Below, piece by piece: positions 1-10,892 of a stretch of 64,000 bases of DNA. The stretch is from assembly GCF_021869535.1 (NCBI RefSeq), contig NW_026262690.1, positions 61,202,995 through 61,266,994 of the forward strand. Reading direction: 5' to 3'. The notes under the pieces were generated by a model. That model had not been told where the DNA came from. It saw nothing but the letters and a program-made list of their open reading frames with translations, and did not search any database. Each line of letters starts with the position of its first letter. Within the stretch, counting starts at the first letter, position 1. A program made the position numbers and the translations under genes. Source of the DNA: Mytilus californianus. Lineage: Eukaryota > Mollusca > Bivalvia > Mytilida > Mytilidae.

Positions 1-567
1 GTTGAAAACTAAAAGTTTTGAAGTTGTGTATATAATATTTAATAAGCATGATTGATCTACATGACTTACACAGAGAGTCAACAGCCATCCAGATCACTGT
101 CAGGTATCAGGTTTATAGATTTTCCAAAGCTCTTCTATTGTCAAATTCTTTATAGGTGTATTTTCTCTCTCTGTGTCTTTGTATTTTAATATTAGCAGAC
201 ACATATACTTATATACATCTTACAAGTATGCTATTGCATTTTTTTTTGTATCAACTGCAATTCTTTCCTTTTGTTATTGTTTCATTTATTCTTTTGCAGA
301 TTTGCTCAAAGTATCATATTTTTCTATTTCTGTGTTAATTACAACTTTAATTTAATTTATTTATAGTAAAATTCATTTGAGAAATATATATATATCCTTA
401 TGTGAAAGGACAATACAAAATAGAAATTCAAAAGCCTTTAAAGAAGGTTGAAATATTCTGCATTTTTACAAATGTTTAAGTTGCTTCTATCACAATTAAA
501 AATAAGAAAAATACTTCACAGGTATACAAATCAATTCCATCCCTAACCATACTGGTAAGATACTTAC

Positions 568-639
568 ATTTGTGATAATTTGGTTTCCTACTACAAGATG
601 TGGTACTGATGAGTTTGTTTGAACTGCTTCTCTTGCTAA
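568..639 (-). CDS. MED17: MED17 exon 7
   Basis: The exon is 72 nt, exactly 24 codons in phase 0, with acceptor TTTGTAG and donor GTAAGT. It encodes 'LAREAVQTNSSVPHLVVGNQ' and continues the family alignment directly from exon 6. The next exon is outside the window. Confidence 0.93.
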
Positions 640-3600
640 CTACAAATACAAACATATATGAATAGTATTTACCATAAGTAAGTAAATGCTCAACAATAAA
701 ACAAATTTGCAAGATACAAACTTTGAAACAGTGATTTTTGAATGGAAAGGTCATATCTTTTTGTAATGATGAATTACATTTCCAGATCAGTATAAAATGT
801 ATTGTTTACTTGCAAATCCCATTTGAAAAGATATAAACACATTATTCACTGTTTGTTGATTGCTATTGTAAAATTACCACCATGTTTTCATAAAAGACAT
901 TTCTTGATAGTCGTCAATCTTCTATTGTTAAACACAATATCAGTACTATTCTACATGCTCAATCACTGTTTTGTTCACAACAACATTGTTCCAGAGAACA
1001 TGAAATGAAACAAACATTGTTTCTTGGACACACTTAATTAAAATCAGAAGTCTTAAACTTGTGTATACAATATTCAATATGCGGGTGACAATTAAATCAT
1101 GAAAAATTTAACTCTCTTAAAAATTAAACATTATTTTACTTCAATTGACATTTTTGTAACTAAATCCAGTATTTTATGTCACACATATTCAATATGAAGG
1201 TTTAAGCAATCATTCTTTTACCTGAGAAAATATTTCTTTACAAAAGAGAACATTCTGTGCTGCCTGTAGTTTTTGTTGCCAATAGGTTCCTGTGTGTACT
1301 GTACCAAGTTCTGATGGTAATCTCATTATGGCACTGGTTAAATCCATTTTCTCTGAAACACAATAAGATGATGTGTTAGGCAAATGGTTTTATTTTTAAT
1401 TATTTATCCAAAGTGGTTTTTGTTAAACTGACATAATCATATCCATCAATGCCAACAAAAATACCATGCTTACCTTTGTACAGCTGCTATGACAAACACA
1501 GTTTTTTTAAAGATAAATGTAAAATATCCTAATTTAAAAGTGACAGATAATATTCTAAATATCTGGTAATAAAATGCTTCGCTGGGCGCAGCTTGATACG
1601 ACCGCAGAGGTCGAACCCTGAACAGTTGGGGCAAGTATGGACACAACATTCAAGCTTGATACAGCTCTGAATTTGGATTGTGATTAAATATTTGACACAG
1701 CATAGGTTTCTGACACAGAAAGAATGTGGTCTAAGAACTTCAATTTTTTTAATTTACCTATTATGGTCCAATGTCCAAAATCAAAATACATGGTTAGATT
1801 CAGCATATCAAAGAACCCCATATATTCAATTTTTGTTGAAATCAAACAAAGTTTAATTTTGGACCCCAACTTGGACAAACTTGAAAACTGGTCCCATAAT
1901 CAAAAATCTAAACACATGTTTAGATTCAGCATATCAAAGTACCCCAAGAATTCAATTTTTGTTAAAATCAAACTAAGTTTAATTTTGGACCCTTTGGACC
2001 TTAATGTAGACCAATTTAAAAAACGGGACCCAAAATTAAAAATCTAAAAACACGGTTAGATTTGGCATATCAAAGAACCCCAATAATTCAATTTTTGATG
2101 AAATCAAACAAAGTTTAATTTTGGACCCTTTTGACCTCAATATGAACCAATTTGATAGCAGGCCCACAAAATAAAAAATCTAAATACATGGTAAGATTCA
2201 GCATATCAAAGAACCCCATATATTCAATTTTTGTTGAAATCAAACAAAGTTTAATTTTGGACCCCAATTTGGACCAACTTGAAAACTGGGCCAAAAATCT
2301 AAAATCTAAATACATGTTTAGATTCAGCATATCAAAGAACCCCATATATTCAATTTTTGTTGAAATCAAACAAAGTTTAATTTTGGACCCCAACTTGGAC
2401 CAACTTGAAAACTGGTCCCATAATCAAAAATCTAAACACATGTTTAGATTCAGCATATCAAAGAACACCAAAAATTCAATTTTTGTTAAAATCAAACTAA
2501 GTTTAATTTTGGACCCTTTTGACCTTAATGTAGACCAATTTAAAAAACAGGACCCAAAATTAAAAATCTAAATACACGGTTAGATTTGGCATATCAAAGA
2601 ACCCCAATAATTAAATTTTTGATGAAATCAAACAAAGTTTAATTTTGGACCCTTTTGACCTCAATATGAACCAATTTGATAGTGGGCCCACAAATAAAAA
2701 ATCTAAATACATGGTAAGATTCAGCATATCAAAGAACCCCATATATTCAATTTTTCTGGAAATCAAACAAAGTTTAATTTTGGACCCCAATTTAGACCAA
2801 CTTGAAAACTGGGCCAAAAATCTAAAATCTAAATACATGTTTAGATTCAGCATATCAAAGAACCCCATATATTCAATTTTTGTTGAAATCAAACAAAGTT
2901 TAATTTTGGACCCCAACTTGGACCAACTTGAAAACTGGGCCCATAATCAAAAATCTAAACACATGTTTAGATTCAGCATATCAAAGAACCCCAAGAATTC
3001 AATTTTTGTTAAAATCAAACTAAGTTTAATTTTGGACCCTTTGGACCTTAATGTAGACCAATTTAAAAACGGGACCCAAAATTAAAAATCTAAATACACG
3101 GTTACATTTGGCATATCAAAGAACCCCAATAATTCAATTTTTGATGAAATCAAACAAAGTTTAATTTTGGACCCTTTTGACCTCAATATGAACCAATTTG
3201 ATAGCGGGTCCACAAATAAAAAATCTAAATACATGGTTAGATTCAGTATATCAAAGAACCCCAAGAATTCAATTTTTGATGAAATCAAACAAAGTTTAAT
3301 TTTGGACCCTTTTGACCTCAATGTGGAGAAAGTTGATAACGGGGCCCAAAAATCAAAAATCTAAATACATGGTTAGATTCAGCATATCAAAGAACCCCAT
3401 ATATTCAATTTTTGTTGAAATCAAACAAAGTTTAATTTTGGACCCCGATTTGGACCAACTTGAAAACTGGGCCCATAATCAAAAATCTAAATACATGTTT
3501 AGATTCAGCATATCAAAGTACCCTAAAAATTCAATTTTTGTTAAAATCAAACTAAGTTTAATTTTGGACCCTTTTGACCTTAATGTAGACCAATTTGAAA

Positions 3601-6600
3601 ACGGAACCAAAAATTAAGAATCTAAATACACGGTTAGATTCAGCATATTAAAGAACCCCAAGAATTCAAGAATAAAACCCCATTGAAATTGATCAAGAAA
3701 TAAGCAATTTATACGAAGTATCTTCTTTTGCACAATACTGTGCAATTGAATATTTCTTGCTATTGTGCAATACTGTAGAATTGACAATTTCTTGCTATTG
3801 CGCAATATTGTGCTATTGGATATTTCTTGCTATTGCGCAATACTGTGCAATTGAAGATTTCTTGCTATTGCGCAATACTGTGCAATTGAAGATTTCTTGC
3901 AATTGTGCAATACTGTGCAATTGAAAATTTCTTGCTATTGCACAATACTTATTATATAATAATTTACACATCCTGTTTGGTGTGTATCTCCTACCATATC
4001 ATTATTATTTGCTTTTAAATATCAATCAGAAATAACCAACTTAAAATGGAAAATTTTAAAAGAAAAAAAAAGGAAAAAAAGAAAAAAAAAGAAAAAAAAA
4101 AATCCCCCCCCAAAATTTTTTGAACCCCCTTATGATTCATCACCCCCAAACTCAATCCCAGCCTTCCTTTTGTGGTATGGTACCTTGCAGTACAATTTCA
4201 GAGAGATCCATACACTTGAACACAAGTTATTGTCTGGAAACTAGAAAAATGCTTATTTTTGGCCCCTTTTTGGCCCCCAATTCCTAAACGTTTTGGGCAA
4301 TTACCCACAAACTCAATTCCAGCTTTCCCTTTGTGATATGGAACCTTGTAGTACAATTTCAGAAATATCCAAACACTTACACACAAGTTATTGTCATGAA
4401 ACTAGAAAAATGCTTGTTTTTTGCCCCTTTTTTGGCCCCTACGACGACGACGACGACGACGCCAACGTCATACCAATATACGACCAAAAAATTTTCAATT
4501 TTTGCGGTCGTATAAAAACGAGACTTCCACCTACTTGTAGATAAGAAAATTTCTCATCTAATTAAGAGCTCATGATTAGATCATTTGAAATTAGGACCTT
4601 TGATGCTCAATCATGTTGCTAGTACAAAAATGTATATATCCGACAGATACATGTTCCTTGTATTGATAGTAATACTCAGACTCAATCCTGAATGCCAGAC
4701 TTTTACCCCCTAATCCATAGGAAATATAATTTTGGATATTACTGTCAATGAATTAGTATGCCTAACCTTCTATGATTTGTTAGCTCCCAAAAACTGTTAG
4801 AATTAAAATCTTTAACCATAAACTTGACATTTACCTGGTACAGATTTGACTTCCACCTGTATGTATGCCACACCCCTCAGATCATTAGGAATAACAACCT
4901 CTAAACCTCCTTTAGTTGCAGATCCTTCAGTTTCTGTAGATGTACTAGTGGTGGTTTTTAAAACTTCAAAGGTTCCTCCCTGCCAGAACCTTGAACCAGC
5001 TGGTAAATCATAAATTTATCCATCAAATCTTAGTATGCTACATTATATCACAATCAATTTAAAAAAAATATTGAAGTAAACATAACCTGACCTTTTTCAC
5101 AATCATAAGCTTCAATTTAGTTTTAGTTTTACCCTGTAATTGATTATAAGTACATGTGGCTCAATCTGTCAGAATACAAATATCACATCAATCCAATATA
5201 ACTACTAAAATCTACTTTTATCTTATAAAAAAATTAAGTGTTGTCAAGAAAAAAAATCAGTTATAATTTCTATAAAATAATTATCTACAACACATTTTTT
5301 ACCTGTTTTATAACTTAAATCTCCTAGAATTGTATTTCCAACTTTTTTAAGTCTCCAGTTTTGTCTTAGTTTAAGCAGCTCAATATGAAAATCATTATGC
5401 TTAGATGTGCCCTCTGCTTGTGATTTTTTTAATCTTTCAGCACTATTCATTAAAATACTTGCTGATGTAGTTAGTGCCTGAAAATAAATAAAAAATATTA
5501 GTTTATTTCCAAATCTTCTTGAGTTGATATTTTTACATTAACTAAAACTCAAAACCTAAAAATCTCAAAAAAGAATTGAGAATGAAAACGGGAAATGTGT
5601 CAACAACAAACCGACCTAAGAGCAGAAAACAGCCAAAAGGCCACCAATGGGTCTTTTGTGTAATCAACTCGTCCTACAGTTTTCAACCCAGATCCTTGAA
5701 ATTTCACAGAAAGATTGCACACATTTTGAAGTTGTGCAACTGTTACTATGTTATTGTTTGAGGAATTAAATAACAGCAGGTGCACAACTTGAACATGTGT
5801 GCAATCTTTCTGTGTAGGATCTGGGTGGAATACTGTAGGAGTTGCTTACACAAATAAGGTACCCACTTTTCCCTGCCCGCTCAGCTGTCCGCTCACCTGA
5901 CATCATCAAACTATAAGATGATTTAGGACTTTATCCAAACCAGCCAAAAAATTAAGCACTCTTAATAAACTATTTTTCAATTATTTTTTGTTTAATGACA
6001 AATTGTAAATATTTCCCTAAATACAAATATTGCTTTATATCATTTGAAGTAAATAAAGTATTATGAGCAAAAGTGAAAATATCCAAATTTAAAGAAACAT
6101 ATGTAGCTACTAAACTTCCTCATCTAAGATAGATTAGGAAATGGGTTAATATGGAACATCCATAAAAGTGAAATTTATTTCTAAGTAGATTACAAACATA
6201 TAATAACTCCCAAATAAATTTTTTGATGAGTGCTGTGGCTTTTTTTGTCAAAACACTTCATCATGTCTCTACAATGATATTTGAAATTTTAATTACTTGC
6301 CAAGATTTTTTTATACAATAAGTAACATTTGTACTCAACAGGGTCAAATTCTCTATCAATTCTCCCATACAAAAATCAATATTTACAGGTTCTCTTAAAA
6401 CAAGAATTGACTAGATTGATATTTTTTTGTTAGGATTTTTTTGTGATCAGCTTTAAGATCTCAGTCTTATTTGAAGCGTTTTTTTCATCAAAATTACCTT
6501 ATTTTGTGAGCAAAATACTTTAATTATGTTTTATTTTGAAAGATAAGCTGTCAGCACTTATATAGCAAAATTAAGAATGCAACAATTACATTGGTTTGCA

Positions 6601-9385
6601 GTTTACACAATTATTTTTCAACAACTAACTCATATTACTTGTTTTTTAGAGGCTAATTGTAAAGCAGTCTTTGGATCTGGGGCTGGTTGAGATACTTGAT
6701 CTAACACCATATAATTCTTTCTCTTGGCAATGTTTAAAACATCTAGCAGGACACTCATCTCTGTCAGGGAAGCCCTATAATACAAATAATTCAGGTAAAA
6801 TTATCTACAAGTCAAAAGAAAATAAAAACATTGGAATTATTTCAAGCAGTGATAGTCCTTTGATTCATTTTGTAAAATTGTGACAGATTACGAACAAGAT
6901 GAACTGTGAGTTACTGCTCACTTATGAGTTACTGTTCACTTATGATTCCCCACTTTAATACTCACGAAATAGGAACTTGACGAGTGATGAAAGTCAAAAT
7001 GCATCACATGGTACAGTATGCTCACATGAAGGTGAGAACCCTGTGTACATTTAAGTTTCTGAATGCAATGAGATTCTGCAGACTGAACTTGCATTTTTGT
7101 GTCAGATATTGTATTTGAAAATGTTTGACAAATATGAAGATAAAAAAAAAGAAAAGAAATTTACAATAATTTCCACCAACAGGATCAATATAGAACTTTA
7201 GTGTCACATACTGTTGTACATGTACATTGTATACTGTACTCCTTTAATGTGTATAATTTATCATGTTTATTAAAGTTTTACTTGAGTTTATTTCTAACTG
7301 AATCCCATGGCCATAATGATGGCTGAAATGTTGTGGCTTTTTCTTCTTCAGATTCTTTTTCTCCTTCTGATGTGGGTTTTCCCTTTTCTTCACATTCATC
7401 TTTATAAAAGTCTATTTTGTTGGCTAACTTGGCCAAATTCTCTGACATAGACAATTGTCTGAAACCAAAAAAAAGTCAAATAAATTAATTCCTTGGCAAG
7501 AAACCCTAAAAACACACATATCTGTATAACTAGATTACTAATTTAATTAAGGGATAAAACTTTGTAAAATAATGAATTAAAATAATGCCATTCACTAAAA
7601 TGCCAAAAATTTAAACTGATTTTTTTTTTGCAGTTATGGAAAATATGGTGCCTCAAATGCTGAAATCTCTCTTAAATGTACTGAAATCCTTATTGGATAA
7701 AGTGGCAAAAAATACAAATCTAGAAACGAAGAGAAATATGTATCAACCTTTTACAGAATCATGACTGCCATATTTTTGCACAAGAAGCTAGCATATATGA
7801 AACAATAAGTAGAACTGTGAGACTTTGCTCACTCATCATATCCCTGCTTAAAGTATTCTGTTACTAGGAAGTTGAAGAGCAATGGATGTGAACATGAATC
7901 TCTCGGATTAACACATTTTAATGAAGCCTGATAACAAAATTCAGAAATCTCTTATTCATACATTGTAGTTCCTTAGAAAATTGCAAAGAAAAATATAAGT
8001 TTTCTGTAAACAGAGGTTGATGAACGATAAATCTGAAAAGCATCAGTGATCACACAGTATGGCCAGAGAACACAGTTATTTCGTAGTGCATTTCTTTAAT
8101 AGAATTTAAATGTTATTGTTACGTTTAAGACGAATTGCCAGACAATAGGTAGGGTTAACAAGTAAAACTGTGAGCTACTGCTCACTGATGATACCCCCGC
8201 CGAAATATTTCGGTAAACAGGAAGTTGTTGAGTGATGAATCTGAAAATGCATCACACGGTGTAACTTACTTATATAAACCCTGAAACCAAATTTCAGAAA
8301 TCCTTGTCAAGTAGTACCTGAAAAAAATGGGACAAAAATATTCATGGGACGGACGGACTGATGGAAGGACAGACAGAGGTAAAAGTGTATACCCCCACTT
8401 TTTTAAAGAGGGGGTATAATAAACTGTAGACACAGAGATATGCATCACCTTTTTGTAATTTGATATTGCAAATATTGAATCCAAATGGCAATATTTAAAC
8501 ATGTAAATTATGCAAAACATTCAAAGTCAATGAACCATGACTTATCATGCAGGACCAAATAACCCAATGAAAATGATAAATGCCAATTCTTATAAAACTG
8601 CATACCAAATACCATCGACTTATCTTAAGAGGTTCCCTTTACAATAACCTAAACACAAACTTTAATTTGTAAACAATGTGGAAGTTTCAAAGTTAATGAA
8701 CCATGCTGAGGGGGTGCTGCCATATTATCACCAAGGAAAAGAGACTTACAAATGCTACAAAATGTAATACAACTGCATACCAAATATCATCGACTTAACA
8801 TTAGCGGATCCTCTTAGTCTTAAACTCATCTTATCACATACTTAACATGTAAAGTAAAAACTTTGCAAAACATTCAAAGTCAATAGACCATGACTGAGGG
8901 GGAACCAGGGTAGAGCGAAATAATTTCTATGGAAATGAGATGTTCAACTGCTAATGCATCTACATGAAATCAAAGTTGCAAAGTCAATAGACCATGACTG
9001 AGGGGGTGGGACCAAATAATTTCCATGGAAATCAGATGTGACAATGATGACGCATGTACATACCAAATATCATTGACCTACTACTAGTGGTTCCTCTTAA
9101 ACTGACCTAATCACAAACTAATACATGTCAAGTAAGCAAAAGTTTCAAAGTCAACAGACCATGACTGAGGGGTCAGGACCAAATATTCACCATTGAAATG
9201 AGATGTGCCAATGCTTATACAACTGCAAATATATCATTAACCTTCTACTAGTGGTTCCCAAAAAAATTACCTAGTCACAAACTTTTACATTATTGACGCC
9301 GCCACCAACAGCATACATAAGTCTTGCATTTTGACTCCGTCAAAGCGAGACAAAAACGTTTAATTACAAACTTAACAATAATATT

Positions 9386-9426
<41 letters not shown>

Positions 9427-10360
9427 TTACATTGTGTTATTGTTACATCAATGTATTTCAATGTATGCTTAGAATAGTACTAAATTATGTCCTAGATGTA
9501 CAAAAAATGTATGTTATATATTTTTAATACATCTTGAAAACTCTTTTATTCTTAATCAATTCATTCTCGCTGTAATGAAGAACCATTGATGGCCTTGGGC
9601 TGTTTTCTGCTCTTTGGTCGAGTTGTTGCCTCTTTGACACATTCATTGTTTCCATTCTCAATTTTATTGATACAATATTGCATACATATTGTTTAGTCTA
9701 TTTTGCAATGGCAGCTTCTGCACATCCAGTATGTTCTCTTGGGGTATGTTTAAGGCTGACACATTTTTGTTGGAACACAACTCAAAACATGTACAGCCAT
9801 CACAAACAATGAGATGCTGCATTGTGCACGTTGGTTTTGCGCACCAAACAATTCCACTCTGCAATGTCCCTTTTTTGACGTAATACCATATTTCAATCTC
9901 TTCCATGCTTTGGGTGAACAGTACTAGTTTTATTCTCGAAATATTTATCATTTTCCTCCAAACTTTTAGTTATTGTTTTCAATGTACATGTACAATGTAA
10001 TCGTAGCCAGTGCCTTAAAAAAAATGCACCTGCTGTATCTCAATAAGATTTTTTGAGTGTACATGTAGTACTTTCCTGACTTTTAGGACAAATTATATCA
10101 AAACTACAGAAAAGTGTACCAGCTCTAACTCAAAATATAGACAATTTCATGTTGCATACGGATAACAGAGACCTAAAAATTAAAATCAGGAAACTTTTGG
10201 TCATTTAGATAAAGGGGGGTAAATTATAGCTCAATATTGACAACAAAATTTCTTACGGGGCATAAACTTCTTGTATATCTTGTCCATCGCCTTCTACTCT
10301 AACTTCTTGTATTTGGCTTTCCAAAACTGCTTCAACGCAAACTGGAACTGGTGTAGTCAT
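568..10360 (-). CDS. MED17: Mediator complex subunit 17, 5' half, seven exons (partial)
   Basis: MED17 is a head-module subunit of Mediator, the nuclear complex linking transcription factors to RNA polymerase II. Seven minus-strand exons with GT/AG borders join in phase: 10257-10360, 7282-7458, 6639-6774, 5303-5477, 4835-4999, 1222-1352 and 568-639, 960 nt or 320 residues. Spliced in order they follow animal MED17 colinearly: 'QLSMSENLAKLANKIDF' near residue 36, 'FQPSLWPWDSVRNKL', 'SLTEMSVLLDVL', 'ELLKLRQNWRLKKVGNTILG', then 'KLQAAQNVLFCKEIFSQLAR'. The human protein is about 650 residues, so the C-terminal half should lie left of position 568; I found no further convincing exon in 1-560. Reading frames are clean in all seven exons, suggesting a functional gene. 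Identification is by recall of the family, not by search. Confidence 0.95.
1222..1352 (-). CDS. MED17: MED17 exon 6
   Basis: The acceptor is TTTCAG and the donor GTAAAA. The exon is 131 nt (two carried bases plus 43 codons). It encodes 'YWQQKLQAAQNVLFCKEIFS', which matches the MED17 core helix. Confidence 0.94.
1790..3660. repeat. Higher-order tandem array, ~126-137-bp monomers
   Basis: About 15 head-to-tail monomers each contain 'AGCATATCAAAGAACCCC' or a variant, followed by AAATCAAACAAAGTTTAATTTTGGACC. Monomers fall into three types: A (CATATATTC, GACCAACTTG), B (AAGAATTC, GTAGACC) and C (AATAATTC, GAACCAATTTG). They recur in the order A-A-B-C with a period of about 524 bp. Long open frames run through the array on both strands because the monomer lacks stop codons in some frames; I do not regard them as genes. 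Confidence 0.9.
3727..3955. repeat. 35-bp minisatellite
   Basis: Six to seven tandem copies of a 35-bp unit built from TTGCTATTGCGCAATACTG and TGCAATTGAAGATTTC. Each unit contains the self-complementary-looking ATTGCGCAAT. Confidence 0.85.
4055..4115. repeat. A-rich then C8 low-complexity tract
   Basis: A run of AAAAAG-type sequence is followed by a short C tract, inside MED17 intron 5. Confidence 0.8.
4140..4465. repeat. Two direct copies of a ~130-bp segment plus (GAC)n
   Basis: 'CAAACTCAATCCCAGC' at about 4148 and 'CAAACTCAATTCCAGC' at about 4309 start two homologous segments, both ending in AGAAAAATGCTT and a TTTTGGCCCC-like motif. The second runs into seven ACG repeats at 4441-4461. 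Confidence 0.75.
4835..4999 (-). CDS. MED17: MED17 exon 5
   Basis: The acceptor is ACCAG and the donor GTAAAT. The 165-nt exon encodes a GTFEVLK segment, a threonine/serine-rich stretch and 'IPNDLRGVAYIQVEVKS', matching the segment before the helical region in human MED17. The following intron (1353-4834) is about 3.5 kb because it holds the tandem-repeat element. Confidence 0.92.
5303..5477 (-). CDS. MED17: MED17 exon 4
   Basis: The acceptor is TTTCAG and the donor GTAAAA. The exon is 175 nt, in phase 0 and out phase 1. It carries 'AERLKKSQ' and 'LLKLRQNWRLKKVGNTILGD', the most conserved stretch of the family. The same frame stays open past the donor, so an unspliced reading would add a short spurious tail. 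Confidence 0.95.
5568..5653 (-). repeat. PLE-B 3'-tail fragment in MED17 intron 3
   Basis: On the minus strand this reads CATTGGTGGCC, CTGTTTTCTGCTCTTAGGTCG and a TGACACATTTCCC-like end, the terminal part of the tail seen downstream of the PLE fragment at 55590-56220. Confidence 0.65.
5654..5857. mobile_element. ~200-bp fold-back element (MITE-like)
   Basis: The left arm contains GATTGCACACATTTTGAAG and GTTGTGCAACTGTTA. The right arm contains their inverse: TGCACAACTTGAACATGTGTG and CAATCTTTCTGTG. Outer parts also pair (CTACAG with CTGTAG, ACCCAGATCC with GGATCTGGGT). Arms are roughly 90 bp. It abuts the repeat at 5568-5653. Confidence 0.7.
6639..6774 (-). CDS. MED17: MED17 exon 3
   Basis: The acceptor is TTATAG and the donor GTAATA. 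The 136-nt exon encodes 45 residues including 'SLTEMSVLLDVLNIAKRKNY' and ends 'LQLASKKQ', aligning with the helical region after the WPW motif of MED17. Confidence 0.93.
6893..8425 (+). repeat. Three copies of a 'GTGAGCTACTGCTCAC' repeat family
   Basis: Copies at about 6893-7030, 7808-8060 and 8150-8425 each begin with a variant of AACTGTGAGCTACTGCTCACT and contain AGGAAGTTG, GAGTGATGAATCTGAAAA and GCATCACACGG. The third is longest and ends in a hairpin, TATACCCCC with GGGGGTATA (8377-8418). MED17 exon 2 lies between the first and second copies. Confidence 0.7.
7282..7458 (-). CDS. MED17: MED17 exon 2
   Basis: A TTTCAG acceptor precedes 7458 and a GTAAAA donor follows 7282. The 177-nt exon enters with two bases carried from exon 1 and leaves two bases over. 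It encodes the conserved LSMSENLAKLA segment, an acidic and lysine-rich stretch, and the hallmark 'FQPSLWPWDSVRNKL'. Confidence 0.93.
8515..9290. repeat. Diverged tandem repeat, ~170-bp units
   Basis: 'AAAGTCAATAGACCATGACT' or close variants recur at about 8522, 8690, 8877, 8978 and 9146, with ACTGCATACCAAATATCATCGAC and TAGTGGTTCCTCTTA at matching offsets. Spacing is about 100-185 bp. It lies in MED17 intron 1. Confidence 0.75.
9391..9425. repeat. (TA)n microsatellite
   Basis: Alternating TA of about 35 bp within MED17 intron 1. Confidence 0.95.
9565..9665 (+). repeat. PLE-B 3'-tail fragment
   Basis: It reads CCATTGATGGCC, CTGCTCTTTGGTCGAGTTGTT, TCTTTGACACATTC and CCATTCTCAATTTTA, the terminal ~95 bp of the tail linked to the PLE at 55590-56220, in plus orientation. 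Confidence 0.7.
10257..10360 (-). CDS. MED17: MED17 exon 1 (start codon exon)
   Basis: The start codon reads CAT on the plus strand at 10358-10360. The 34 codons plus two bases encode an N-terminus with 'VEAVLESQIQEVRVEGDGQD', matching the beta-strand-rich start of animal MED17. The donor GTAAGA follows at 10256-10251. The first ATG in this frame is taken as the start because the protein then has the family's usual N-terminal length. Confidence 0.9.
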
Positions 10361-10444
10361 CTTTTGTCAAAATTCAGTTACTGAGATCTGGTACCTTGAT
10401 GTTATGAATATATCAACCAGTTCAAATCTAATATTAGTATGAAC

Positions 10445-10505
10445 TCGGACTAACATTCTCATTCCGGAAAAATCTCACAATGCACAGGCGCTATGGGAAT
10501 TGACC
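10445..10505 (-). promoter_or_regulatory. Candidate MED17 core promoter
   Basis: About 100-150 bp upstream of the MED17 start codon, a less AT-rich patch contains a palindromic TTCCGGAA (10462-10469), which holds an ETS-family core on either strand. Next to it, on the minus strand, AATTCCCA is followed by GCATTGTG, resembling the bipartite ZNF143/Staf-type site of housekeeping promoters. No TATA box is evident. Assignment is from motif resemblance and position only. Confidence 0.35.
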
Positions 10506-10794
10506 CCCCTTTTCTATATATTTGTTATTCTGTTTTTATTTTTCCAGTAAATGTTCCTTAACATTTTAACTGTTCTTATCCATACAATAATACTATAACA
10601 GTAGTTCAGTATATTTCTATTTTTATTTGATTTTTTGTTGTTGATTTTTTACTACATGTACCTCTTGAACAGTTCTATCTCTGATCATGTTTATAATAAT
10701 ACATTGAACTACTTGACTGTATATTAACAATGTGAAATATCTGTTTTTTATTGTATTGTAATTTGTATGTTAGGGCCTCAGGGAAGATAAGTTT

Positions 10795-10798
10795 GTTG

Positions 10799-10890
<92 letters not shown>
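10795..10890. repeat. (ATT)n microsatellite
   Basis: About 95 bp of near-perfect TTA repeats directly 5' of the non-LTR element remnant. Confidence 0.97.

Positions 10891-10892
<2 letters not shown>

Larger units (their letters stand above)
1560..4560. mobile_element. Composite tandem-array-bearing element in MED17 intron 5
   Basis: The left end holds TACGACCGCA (1597-1606) and the right end its inverse TGCGGTCGTA (4503-4512), extending to 11 bp with the next base. Between them lie the ~130-bp repeat array, the 35-bp minisatellite, an A/C-rich patch and two copies of a ~130-bp segment (4140-4270 and 4305-4435). A second ATACGACC close to the right inverse repeat can form a hairpin at the right end. 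The whole is best read as one non-autonomous element, but exact ends are not proven. Confidence 0.55.

Noticed and set aside
70..160. Possible next MED17 exon at the left edge
   Set aside because: An acceptor/donor pair exists on the minus strand, but the phase-0 reading starts with TGA and the sequence does not resemble MED17.
476..754. 92-codon minus-strand frame over MED17 exon 7
   Set aside because: A different frame from the exon. The exon frame matches MED17 and has proper splice borders.
1583..1620. tRNA-like A and B boxes suggesting a SINE head
   Set aside because: The A-box match is poor and box spacing too short. Kept only as a remark on the composite element.
1724..3617. Long repeated frames on both strands encoding 'SKYMVRFSISKNPIYSIF'-type repeats
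   Set aside because: They follow the tandem array exactly, exist on both strands and start at arbitrary monomers; the array lies in a MED17 intron. Best explained as stop-free repeat DNA, not a repeat protein.
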